Assembly: GCA_964591605.1 (NCBI GenBank)
Contig: CAZQEN010000300.1
Coordinates: 1 to 9,843, forward strand
DNA: 9,843 bases
Origin: CAYLLT01 sp964591605
Lineage (GTDB): Bacteria > Planctomycetota > Phycisphaerae > UBA1845 > PWPN01
Direction: 5' to 3'
This document shows positions 1-6,376 of the stretch, piece after piece. Position 1 is the first letter of the stretch, and every line of letters begins with the position of its first letter. The notes below the pieces were generated by a model that had not been told where the DNA came from, did no database searches, and saw nothing but the letters and a program-made list of their open reading frames with translations. The position numbers and the translations under genes were made by a program.

Positions 1-1450
1 GCGGCGTGCTGAGCGTCGATGTGGCCGATTGCGGATTGCGAATTGCGGATTGCGGATTGGTTGTCGATTGTCGATTTCCGATTGCCGATTGCCGACTTGC
101 ATGCTGCCGCGCTGAATCAGAACCCGCCCTCCGCTCGTCATTCCGCAATCCGCAATCCGCAATCCGCAATTCCCTCCCGCGCAGCACCGCCCGCTGCGCC
201 ACCCCGAACTTGTGCTGCTCGTCGACGATCACCAGCCCCAGGTTCCCGAACCGCACCTTCTGCTCGAGCAGCGCCTGCGTGCCGACGATCAGGTCCATCT
301 TCCCGGCCGCAATCGCCCGCAGCAGCCCGGCCCGCTGCGACGCCGTCGTCCTGCCCGTCAGCAGACAGCGGTTCACGCGGCTGCCCGCCAGGTACTTCTC
401 AATTCCCGCGAAATGCTGCGCCGCCAGCACCTCCGTCGGCGCGAGAATCGCGCACTGATGCCGGTTCGCCACCGTCACCAGCGCCGCGTACAGCGCCACC
501 ACCGTCTTGCCGCTGCCCACGTCCCCCTGCAGGAGCCGCGTCATCGGCCGGTCGCTCGCCAAATCGCGCGCGATCTCCGCCACCACGCGATTCTGCGCCG
601 CCGTCAGCGGAAACGGAAACCGCCGCCGGATCCGCTGATCGATCTCCGCCGAGTTCGCCAGCCGCGGCGCCCGCACCCGCGTGGCCGTGAACCGCCGCTG
701 CAGCGTGATCGCCGTCTGCATCAGAAACAGCTCTTCATACGCCAGCCGCCGCCGAGCCCGGGCCCGCTCCTCCGCGGAGGTCGGCTGATGCATCCGCAGC
801 ACCGCCTCGCGCAGCGGCATCAGCCCCCGGCTTTCCCGCAGCGTGCCCGTCAGCGTCTCCTGAATCGCCGGCAGCCCCTCCCTCAGCGCCGACTCCATCA
901 TGCGCGCGATGTGATGCGACGCGAGATCGCCCGTCCCCCGGTAGATGGGCGTGCACTTCGAGTAATCCCACTTCGCCGGGTCGTCATCGGCGCTCAGGAA
1001 CTCCAGCTTCGGGTTAACCATCTGCGCGTAGCCGTTGTACTCGCCCACCTTCCCGTAGGCCCGCAGCACCTGCCCGCGCTCCAGCCGCTCACGCAGATAC
1101 GACGCGTTGAAAAACGTCAGATGCATCTGCCCCGTGCCGTCGGCGATCTTCACGTGCAGCGCGTCCTGCCCGTATCCGCCGCGGCTCCGCACGTTCTCCA
1201 CCATGCCGACCACCGTCGCGGGCGCATCGAGCACGAGCGAGTCGATCGTCTGCGGCCGGCCCTGCTCTTCGTGCCGGAACGGGAAGTACATCAGCAGATC
1301 GCCCACCGTGGCGATCCCCAGTTCGGCGAGCTGCTGCGCGCGGTACGGCCCCACCCCCCGCAGAAACTGCACCGGCTTCTCCAGGGGCGAGGCCGGGCCG
1401 GCCGCCCCCGCTGCCCCTTCACCCGCCCGACTCGCCGCCGTCTCTTTCAT
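1..1450 (-). CDS. recG: ATP-dependent DNA helicase RecG, C-terminal part beyond window
   Basis: RecG is a superfamily 2 helicase that remodels stalled replication forks and branch-migrates Holliday junctions. About 483 codons are present and the C-terminal third lies beyond position 1. The N-terminal part (FLRGVGPYRAQQLAELGI, then GDLLMYFPFRHEE) is the RecG wedge/OB region, up to about residue 210. Walker A is GDVGSGKT, with its Lys at residue 315 (506-508). It is followed by APTEVLAAQHF and the DEQHKFGV motif II, whose Asp is residue 410 (221-223). The ATG at 1448-1450 is chosen because the RecG homology starts soon after it and the frame is continuous; the ribosome binding site is weak. Oddity: from about residue 425 the protein leaves the family and reads through heptamer repeats (peptides like IADCGLR and NPQSAIR) where RecG should soon reach the TATPIPRT motif. 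The frame stays open to the window edge. Identity is certain; activity with this insert is unknown. Confidence 0.95.
   Translation of the reverse strand, partial: MKETAASRAGEGAAGAAGPASPLEKPVQFLRGVGPYRAQQLAELGIATVGDLLMYFPFRHEEQGRPQTIDSLVLDAPATVVGMVENVRSRGGYGQDALHVKIADGTGQMHLTFFNASYLRERLERGQVLRAYGKVGEYNGYAQMVNPKLEFLSADDDPAKWDYSKCTPIYRGTGDLASHHIARMMESALREGLPAIQETLTGTLRESRGLMPLREAVLRMHQPTSAEERARARRRLAYEELFLMQTAITLQRRFTATRVRAPRLANSAEIDQRIRRRFPFPLTAAQNRVVAEIARDLASDRPMTRLLQGDVGSGKTVVALYAALVTVANRHQCAILAPTEVLAAQHFAGIEKYLAGSRVNRCLLTGRTTASQRAGLLRAIAAGKMDLIVGTQALLEQKVRFGNLGLVIVDEQHKFGVAQRAVLRGRELRIADCGLRNDERRAGSDSARQHASRQSAIGNRQSTTNPQSAIRNPQSATSTLSTP
26..172. repeat. Inverted heptamer-repeat element inside recG
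   Basis: Two clusters of a 7-base repeat face each other. Units of GGATTGC type lie at 26-60 and the reverse-complement type GCAATCC lies at 143-172. Positions 40-59 are the perfect reverse complement of 153-172, a 20-bp stem with a 93-nt spacer. The spacer contains degenerate units (GATTGTC, GATTGCC at about 66-94). The element lies within the recG reading frame and adds no stop codon. Because 7 is not a multiple of 3, every frame reads the same seven codons: NPQSAIR on one strand and GLRIADC on the other, both stop-free. Confidence 0.9.
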
Positions 1451-1465
1451 CGCCTGCCGCGCAGC

Positions 1466-1504
1466 AGAAAGGGGCTGGCGCGAACCGCCGTTCGCGCAAG
1501 CCCC
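1466..1504 (-). terminator. Probable intrinsic terminator or attenuator between the LysM gene and recG
   Basis: The arms 1471-1484 and 1491-1504 are complementary at 13 of 14 positions around a 6-nt loop (CCGCCG). Read on the minus strand the stem is followed by TTTCT (1470-1466), the form of a rho-independent terminator. It sits downstream of the LysM stop (1611) but only about 15 nt before the recG ATG. It could therefore end the LysM transcript, attenuate read-through into recG, or hinder recG translation. A weaker 7-bp stem lies at 1532-1538 and 1548-1554. Confidence 0.6.
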
Positions 1505-1610
1505 TGCTCGTCGATCTTCTCTGGGAAACCCGCGAGAAGTAGTCGTTTTCTCGCTCCCCACGGGTCACTTCCCGATCCTGTGAGTCCGGCCGCCGCCTGC
1601 GGGAGGGCGC

Positions 1611-2126
1611 TCAGGGAATGACCAGCTTGGTGCCGACTTTAAGCTTGTCGGCATTCGGCCCGATCGCCTTCCGGTTGGCGGTGTGAATCCGACGCCAGTT
1701 CTTCGTCGTCCCGTAGAACTTCTGGGAGATCTCCTGCAGCGTATCACCCTTCTTGACCGTGTACGTGCGGGTGCTGGTCTTGCTCGGACGGGCGTAGCTC
1801 TCCTTGGGCGACTGCCGCGCTGTCGAGCGCGACGTATCGTTCCGCGGCGCCGCCTGAACCTCGGTGTCCACCGGCTCCGGCGGAGAGGCCGGCTCGGGCG
1901 GCGTCGCCATCACCGCGCTCTGGGTGTACGTCGGCGTCGGAGTCTGCGTGTACGTCGGAGCCGCGCTCGCGTGCGTCGCCCCCGCATCACCCGGGTACGG
2001 AGCCGGCGCCGGTTCCTGCGGCGGGGCGGTGTCTACCGCGGCTGCTTGCTTGTTCTGGTCCTCACATCCTGAAAGAAGTAGTACCGCCATCCCGGCGGCC
2101 AGCATCCATGCACTCATCGTCCTCAT
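1611..2126 (-). CDS. LysM-domain lipoprotein
   Basis: A 171-residue envelope protein probably anchored to a membrane by lipid and binding peptidoglycan through LysM. The N-terminus MRTMSAWMLAAGMAVLLLSGC is a lipoprotein signal peptide with lipobox LSGC and lipidated Cys21. Residues 22 to about 118 are a low-complexity Pro/Ala/Thr linker (APAPYPG, TYTQTPTPTYTQS) expected to be disordered. Residues 121-171 are one LysM domain: TYTVKKGDTLQEISQKFYG, then a middle part with NWRRIHTANR, ending LKVGTKLVIP. The frame is open further upstream, but the ATG at 2126 is chosen because it begins the signal peptide and follows AAGGAG with a 6-nt spacing. It has its own promoter upstream, so it is probably transcribed separately from the glycosyltransferase. 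The fold is certain; the exact role is not. LysM lipoproteins often stabilise the envelope or recruit cell-wall enzymes. Confidence 0.9.
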   Translation of the reverse strand: MRTMSAWMLAAGMAVLLLSGCEDQNKQAAAVDTAPPQEPAPAPYPGDAGATHASAAPTYTQTPTPTYTQSAVMATPPEPASPPEPVDTEVQAAPRNDTSRSTARQSPKESYARPSKTSTRTYTVKKGDTLQEISQKFYGTTKNWRRIHTANRKAIGPNADKLKVGTKLVIP

Positions 2127-2132
2127 AACGAT

Positions 2133-2138
2133 CTCCTT
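2133..2138 (-). promoter_or_regulatory. Shine-Dalgarno site of the LysM lipoprotein gene
   Basis: AAGGAG on the minus strand lies 6 nt before the ATG at 2126. It decides the start over the longer open frame that reaches back to about 2480, because no comparable site or family homology supports the upstream part. Confidence 0.8.
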
Positions 2139-2187
2139 GGAAGAATCGAAAGACTCACGATCCACCGCTCGACCACGAGCAATTCCG

Positions 2188-2215
2188 ATGATACCCCCTG
2201 GCGCCCGCCCGTCAA
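2188..2215 (-). promoter_or_regulatory. Sigma-70-like promoter of the LysM lipoprotein gene
   Basis: On the minus strand TTGACG (2215-2210) and TATCAT (2193-2188) are separated by 16 bp. Each matches its consensus hexamer at 5 of 6 positions. Transcription would begin near 2181, leaving a leader of about 55 nt before the ATG. The site lies in the 154-bp gap after the glycosyltransferase stop. No transcript data are available here. Confidence 0.6.
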
Positions 2216-2280
2216 CGCCATTCACGTCCCGACGCCGCTTCAAACCTGTGAGTTTCGCACCACCGCACCCGGTGATGTCT

Positions 2281-3009
2281 TCAGCGTCCCGTTCCCGACT
2301 CCCCCGGTGCCCCCTCCGCCAGGATGCGCCGGCGGAGCTTGAACAATTCCCTGAACGCCCGCACCACCACCCGAAGATTGGCGCCCGTCTGCTGCCCGGC
2401 CGTCCGCGGATAGTGATGGACCCCCACCTGACCGATCCGGTAGCCCCGCCGCCTCGCCTTGGCCAGCATCTCCGCGTCAATCAGGGCTCCCTCCGACCAA
2501 AGCTCCACTTCATCGATGAACCGCTTCGGATAGATCTTGAACGCACAGTCCACATCCCGAAGCCGTAGTCCCAGCAGAAGGTTACAGACGATCTTCCACC
2601 CCCAGGCGTTCACTTTCCGAATCCACGAATCCTGCCTTCTCAGCCGGTACGCGCTGACGATGTCGAACCGGTCCAGCAGTTCCAGGAGCTGCGGGATCTC
2701 CCTGAAATCAAACTGCCCGTCGCCGTCCGTGTAGAAGATCCAATCCTTGCGGGCCGCCCGGAAGCCCGACTGCAGCGCCCCGCCGTATCCCCGGTTCGGC
2801 CGGTTGTGAACGACCCGCACCTCCGGATGCTCCTCCGCCAGCCGATCGGCAATCTCGCCCGTGCGATCCCGGCTCCCATCATTCACGATGATGATCTCAA
2901 AATCCGACGTGATCTCCCGGCACGCGTCGAGCGCCGCCCGCGTCGTCCGTTCCACGTTCGCCTCTTCGTTGTAGCAGGGGAAGAAGACCGACAGGCTGAC
3001 CTCGCGCAT
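2281..3009 (-). CDS. Family 2 glycosyltransferase, dolichyl-phosphate mannose synthase-like
   Basis: A 242-residue GT-A fold glycosyltransferase that probably transfers a sugar from a nucleotide donor to a polyprenyl phosphate or a growing envelope glycan. Visible motifs are FFPCYNEEANVE (about 9-20), IIIVNDGSRDRTGEIA (39-54, nucleotide binding), NRGYGGALQSGF (72-83) and YTDGDGQFD (93-101), which holds the DxD metal-binding Asp residues. Residues 150-195 (RLRDVDCAFKIYPKRF, EGALIDAEMLAKA) match the acceptor-side half of the DPM1-like subgroup. No membrane helix follows the catalytic domain, so this is the short soluble type. The ATG at 3009 has GGAG 5 nt upstream. It is co-directional with the LysM gene but 154 bp away with a promoter between them. 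Donor and acceptor cannot be told from sequence. Confidence 0.9.
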   Translation of the reverse strand: MREVSLSVFFPCYNEEANVERTTRAALDACREITSDFEIIIVNDGSRDRTGEIADRLAEEHPEVRVVHNRPNRGYGGALQSGFRAARKDWIFYTDGDGQFDFREIPQLLELLDRFDIVSAYRLRRQDSWIRKVNAWGWKIVCNLLLGLRLRDVDCAFKIYPKRFIDEVELWSEGALIDAEMLAKARRRGYRIGQVGVHHYPRTAGQQTGANLRVVVRAFRELFKLRRRILAEGAPGESGTGR

Positions 3010-3088
3010 GCGGACTCCAGTTTACGGGACACTCAGGTCTCTCACCACCAGGTCGGCTCTCCGCCGCTCACCCCCGGGTGACCCCCGC

Positions 3089-3116
3089 ATTATCCAGCAG
3101 GACCGCCCGATGAGAA
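3089..3116 (-). promoter_or_regulatory. Candidate promoter of the glycosyltransferase gene
   Basis: On the minus strand TTCTCA (3116-3111) and GATAAT (3094-3089) are spaced 16 bp, about 80 nt before the ATG. The -10 matches 5 of 6 and the -35 matches 4 of 6 consensus bases. It is the best candidate seen in this interval but could be chance. Confidence 0.35.
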
Positions 3117-3200
3117 ACGCCGCCACGTGTTCTCCCCCTTGCTCATTCCCTCACCGGCTCCACCCTCACCGGCGCACTCATCCCCTCGGACGCTGCCACC

Positions 3201-3360
3201 CTCACGATTTCTCACGTTCCCGCGCTCTCGCCCTCTCGCCTTCTCCCTTTCTCATTTTCTCGCCTTCTCGCCTTCTCGCCTTTTCACTTTCTCACTTTCT
3301 CACCTTCTCACTTTCTCACCTTCTCACTTTCTCACCTTCTCACTTTCTCGCCTTCTCACT
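3201..3360. repeat. 8-bp pyrimidine-rich tandem repeat array
   Basis: The stretch divides without remainder into twenty 8-base units. The last thirteen (3257-3360) closely fit TTCTC(A/G)C(C/T), with alternation of CACC- and CACT-ending units in the second half. The first seven (3201-3256) are degenerate (for example CTCTCGCC, TTCTCCCT, TTCTCATT). The plus strand is almost purely pyrimidine. Open frames through it are by-products of the repeat and no gene is supported. It lies in the 634-bp interval between two divergently transcribed genes. The flanks (3010-3200 and 3361-3560) hold no other gene. Confidence 0.92.
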
Positions 3361-3562
3361 CCTCCGCGCCCTGCTGGTCTCGGAGCTCCCGCCCCCAGAA
3401 TCCCGCCACAAACGCTCCCCGCCCATTCCGCCCCACCCCCTTGCGTCTCATAAAGCACCCCGAACTGACGAAAAATCGACAGATTGACAGCAACACCTGA
3501 CGTACCCCCCGACGAGGTCAATTCGACGCGTTTCCCGGCCCCCCAAAGCTGAAGAGTCGGTG

Positions 3563-3591
3563 TTGCCTTTGACCTCGCCAGTTGATATAAC
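3563..3591 (+). promoter_or_regulatory. Promoter of the TSP3-repeat protein gene, extended -10 type
   Basis: TTGCCT (3563-3568) and TATAAC (3586-3591) are separated by 17 bp. The -10 is preceded by TGA, giving an extended TGnTATAAC element. The -10 matches 5 of 6 and the -35 matches 4 of 6 consensus bases. Initiation near 3598 would leave a leader of about 45 nt before the ATG at 3644. This AT-rich patch stands out in GC-rich surroundings. Confidence 0.55.
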
Positions 3592-3643
3592 CAAATGCGT
3601 GAAACCAGTTTACGGTTTACGCCCATTGGGGGGTGAGGGAGCC

Positions 3644-5905
3644 ATGAGAAGGCTGTTCTTCGTCCTGGCGCTGGCCGTGCTCGCCTGCGGCACGAACTGT
3701 ATCAACTTCCTGAATCCCGAAGGCGACGGCACCGCCTACGATGGCATCAACGCCAACCCCCCGTCCGGCACCCCGATTCCTGAACTCGGCGCGCTCGTTT
3801 CCATCCGGATCATCAGCGAGAGTTCCATCGATGCCGATGTCGTCGTCCGCTACCTCATCGGTCCGTTCGAGGTGCGCCGCACCGAACTGCACGTGCCCGC
3901 CGGCGTCACCATGCCCACCATCGGCCCCGACCTCGCCGCCAACATCGAAATCCGGGGCACCTACACCAGTGGGCCCGCCACCCCCTCCGTCGATCTGATC
4001 CTCGGCACCCATTTCCAGGGGGGCGAGACGAAGAACTACATCATCCCCGACATCGCCGATGAGTGCCCCGCCGATCCTGACAAGACGCTGCCCGGCCAGT
4101 GCGGCTGTGGCATCGCTGATACCGACACCGACGGCGACGGCACGGCCGACTGCAAGGATGCGTGCGCGAGCGATCCCGCCAAGACCCAGCCCGGCGCCTG
4201 CGGCTGCGGCACACCTGACGCTGACTCCGACGGCGACGGCTCGCCGGATTGCACCGACGCATGCGACAATGATCCCGCCAAGACGGCGCCCAGCCGCTGC
4301 GGCTGCGGCATCCCGGATACCGATACCGACGGCGACGGCGTCCCCGACTGCAACGACGGCTGTCCTCAGGACGCCGACAAGACCGCCCCCGGCATCTGCG
4401 GTTGCGGTCACCCCGACACCGACTCCGACGAGGATGGCGCCCTCGATTGCCTCGATGAGTGCCCGTCCGACCCCCTCAAGTCCTCCCCGGGCGCGTGCGG
4501 ATGCGGCATTGCGGATACCGATTCAGATGAGGACGGCACGCCGGACTGCGAAGACGGATGCCCGGCCGACCCCCTCAAAACCGCCCCCGGCGCCTGCGGA
4601 TGCGGCGTGATCGACGACGCAGACGGCGATCATGCCCTCGACTGTGACGGCGACCTTTGCCCTCTGGATCCCGACAAGCAGAATCCCGGCGCGTGCGGTT
4701 GCGGCGCACCGGACACCGACCGTGACGGGGACGAGACGCCCGACTGCGTCGATGGCTGTCCGGATGACCGCGGCAAGACGGAGCCCGGCATGTGCGGCTG
4801 CGGGACACCCGACACCGACCGCGACCAGGATGAGACGCTCGACTGCCTCGACGGCTGCCCCGACGATCCCGACAAACAGGCGCCCGGCCAGTGCGGCTGC
4901 GGCGTCCCCGATGTCGACAGCGATGAAGACGGCACACCCGACTGCAATGACGCCTGCCCGGACGATCCCCACAAGTCCGCGTCACAGGGCCAGTGCGGTT
5001 GCGGCATCCCCGACACCGACCGCGACGAAGACGGAACGGCCGACTGCAACGACCTGTGCCCCAACGATCCGGACAAGCAGGTGCCCGGCCAGTGCGGCTG
5101 CAACGTGCCGGAGACTCCCGACTGCGGCGACTGCAACCATGACGGCATCCCAGACGCCATCGACATCATCGAAGGCCTCAGCCGCGACTGCGATGAGAAC
5201 CGAATCCCCGACGAATGTCAGTTGGCCCAGAACCTGCCGAACGATTGCGATGCCAACGGGGTGCCCGACGATCAGCAGATCGCCGCCTCTGAGGGCCTGC
5301 TCGACTGCAATTTCAACGGCCGGCTCGACATGTGCGACATCGAGCTGGGTGATCCGTTTGAGCCGCCCGGCGAGGTCGCCCAGGTACCGCCAGGCCCCGC
5401 AGCCTCCCGCACGCCCGGCCCGCTCGGCGTGATCCCGCAGTACCTCATCGACCTCTATCCGTTGTCGGACACCACCCCCGTCCGTCGCTTCCACTCCGTC
5501 TTCGCCTATCCGTTCGACCTGAACAGCGGCCCGATGGTCGGCGTCGTGGTCACCTTCCGCGTCCTCTCCGGGCCCAACGAAGGCTTCACCGAGGACGTGA
5601 TCAGCGACGATTTCGGCGTGGCCGTCTGGGTCTACAGCGGCACCGGCCAGGAAGGCACCGACGTCATCGAGGCCTCCTTCTTCGGACCCGACGAGCAGAT
5701 CCACAAGTCGAACACCGTCACGAACACCTGGGCCGGCTCGGCCGACTGCAACCGCAACTGCGTGCCCGACGAGTGTGAAGCAGGCAACGATCAGGACGAA
5801 GACGGCGTCCCCAACGAGTGCGACAACTGCCCCGAGGTCTACAACCCCGACCAGCGCGACCGCGACGGCGACGGCATCGGCGACGCGTGCCTGCTCGTGA
5901 GGTAA
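3644..5905 (+). CDS. Exported thrombospondin type 3-like repeat protein with Ig-like domain
   Basis: A 753-residue predicted cell-surface or secreted protein, probably a calcium-stabilised stalk or adhesin. The frame opens earlier (3560), but the ATG at 3644 begins the signal peptide MRRLFFVLALAVLACGTNC, follows GAGG at suitable spacing and lies after the promoter. VLAC at residues 12-15 may be a lipobox. Residues about 20-138 form a beta-rich domain I do not recognise. Residues 139-495 are ten complete and one partial copy of a unit of about 33 residues: CPxDPxKxxPGxCGCGxPDTDxDxDGxxDCxD. Residues 495-570 carry EF-hand-like DCNHDGIPDAID and DCDENRIPDEC repeats. Residues about 600-705 resemble a bacterial Ig-like (Big_1) domain (VVVTFRVLSGPNEGF, SDDFGVAVWVYSG). 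The C-terminus has DCNRNCVPDEC and a classic TSP3 motif (DNCPEVYNPDQ, DRDGDGIGDAC). No sorting signal is visible. The domain calls are secure; the binding partner is unknown. Confidence 0.92.
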   Translation: MRRLFFVLALAVLACGTNCINFLNPEGDGTAYDGINANPPSGTPIPELGALVSIRIISESSIDADVVVRYLIGPFEVRRTELHVPAGVTMPTIGPDLAANIEIRGTYTSGPATPSVDLILGTHFQGGETKNYIIPDIADECPADPDKTLPGQCGCGIADTDTDGDGTADCKDACASDPAKTQPGACGCGTPDADSDGDGSPDCTDACDNDPAKTAPSRCGCGIPDTDTDGDGVPDCNDGCPQDADKTAPGICGCGHPDTDSDEDGALDCLDECPSDPLKSSPGACGCGIADTDSDEDGTPDCEDGCPADPLKTAPGACGCGVIDDADGDHALDCDGDLCPLDPDKQNPGACGCGAPDTDRDGDETPDCVDGCPDDRGKTEPGMCGCGTPDTDRDQDETLDCLDGCPDDPDKQAPGQCGCGVPDVDSDEDGTPDCNDACPDDPHKSASQGQCGCGIPDTDRDEDGTADCNDLCPNDPDKQVPGQCGCNVPETPDCGDCNHDGIPDAIDIIEGLSRDCDENRIPDECQLAQNLPNDCDANGVPDDQQIAASEGLLDCNFNGRLDMCDIELGDPFEPPGEVAQVPPGPAASRTPGPLGVIPQYLIDLYPLSDTTPVRRFHSVFAYPFDLNSGPMVGVVVTFRVLSGPNEGFTEDVISDDFGVAVWVYSGTGQEGTDVIEASFFGPDEQIHKSNTVTNTWAGSADCNRNCVPDECEAGNDQDEDGVPNECDNCPEVYNPDQRDRDGDGIGDACLLVR
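4061..5130 (+). repeat. Coding tandem repeat, 99-bp period, about 11 units
   Basis: The Cys/Asp-rich unit recurs about every 99 bp; for example the TGCGGCTG core at 4099 recurs at 4198. Each unit has four Cys and an Asp ladder of the DxDxDG type expected to bind calcium. Unit 6 is one residue short and irregular (VIDDADGDHALDCDG). Unit 10 has an extra residue (SASQGQCGCG). Unit 11 ends in CGCNVPETPDC and passes into the next domain. Sequence differences between units suggest an old expansion rather than a recent one. Confidence 0.9.
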
Positions 5906-5939
5906 CTCGTAGCCCCGGGCCCTTGTGCAGATGGAAACC

Positions 5940-6139
5940 GTAGCGCCGGGCCTCTGTGCAGACTGTAGCGCCGGGCCTCTGTGCAGACTGTAGCGCCGGG
6001 CCTCTGTGCAGACTGTAGCNNNNNNNNNNNNNNNNNNNNNNNNNNNNNNNNNNNNNNNNNNNNNNNNNNNNNNNNNNNNNNNNNNNNNNNNNNNNNNNNN
6101 NNNNNNNNNNNNNNNNNNNGCCGGGCCTCTGTGCCCGGC
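5940..6139. repeat. 25-bp tandem repeat array interrupted by the assembly gap
   Basis: Three identical 25-base units (5940-5964, 5965-5989, 5990-6014) begin GTAGCGCCGGGCC and end GTGCAGACT. A fourth begins at 6015 and is cut by the N run. A degenerate relative lies at 5909-5930. After the gap the sequence resumes inside a unit at 6120 but ends differently, as a perfect hairpin: GCCGGGC (6120-6126), CTCTGT loop, GCCCGGC (6133-6139). It starts a few bases after the stop codon of the TSP3-repeat gene, so it may influence the 3' end of that transcript. True copy number is unknown. Confidence 0.9.
6020..6119. other. Scaffold gap of 100 N
   Basis: Exactly 100 undetermined bases, a common placeholder length for a gap of unknown size. 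It falls inside the 25-bp tandem array, so the array itself probably broke the assembly. Reading frames drawn across it are meaningless. Confidence 0.98.
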
Positions 6140-6376
6140 GCAGTAGCAGGCACACTCCAGTTGCCGCCTCGTACCGGGCAGTCCAGCAATGGCGGCGCCT
6201 GATGCGCGGCACCGATGCGTCACGACCGGTGTGGCACCGGCGTCTCGCCGGTGCACGGCCACCCGCAACGACCGTGAACACGTAGCGGCCGCCCTGCTGT
6301 GAGGGACGGGCACCACCGGGCACGGCTCGTCGTTGACCTTCGGCACGACCCAACCGGCCAGAAGCACGGATGCGAA
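6140..6376. other. Intergenic region with GC-rich hairpin upstream of mutY
   Basis: No gene is supported here. A perfect 9-bp hairpin lies at 6234-6254: GCACCGGCG, TCT loop, CGCCGGTGC, within a GTGTGGCACC context. On the minus strand it would encode a peptide like CTGETPVPH. From memory, similar hairpins are dispersed in planctomycete genomes, so this is probably one copy of a repeat family. I see no convincing mutY promoter, though a TTGACC occurs near 6334. Confidence 0.5.

Noticed and set aside
212..1621. Long plus-strand open frame of 469 codons over the recG region
   Set aside because: It is antisense to a continuous RecG frame with clear helicase motifs, and its Arg/Pro/His-rich product is typical of a GC-rich shadow.
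3008..3487. Plus-strand open frames across the pyrimidine repeat (peptides like FSLSHFLTFS)
   Set aside because: The stop-free 8-bp repeat creates these frames; there is no ribosome binding site, homology or domain.
3484..3489. Perfect TTGACA -35 hexamer
   Set aside because: No -10-like hexamer lies 16-18 bp downstream; the TTGCCT/TATAAC pair closer to the gene is better.
5940..6139. Possible CRISPR array
   Set aside because: The 25-bp units are directly adjacent with no spacers, and there are no cas genes.
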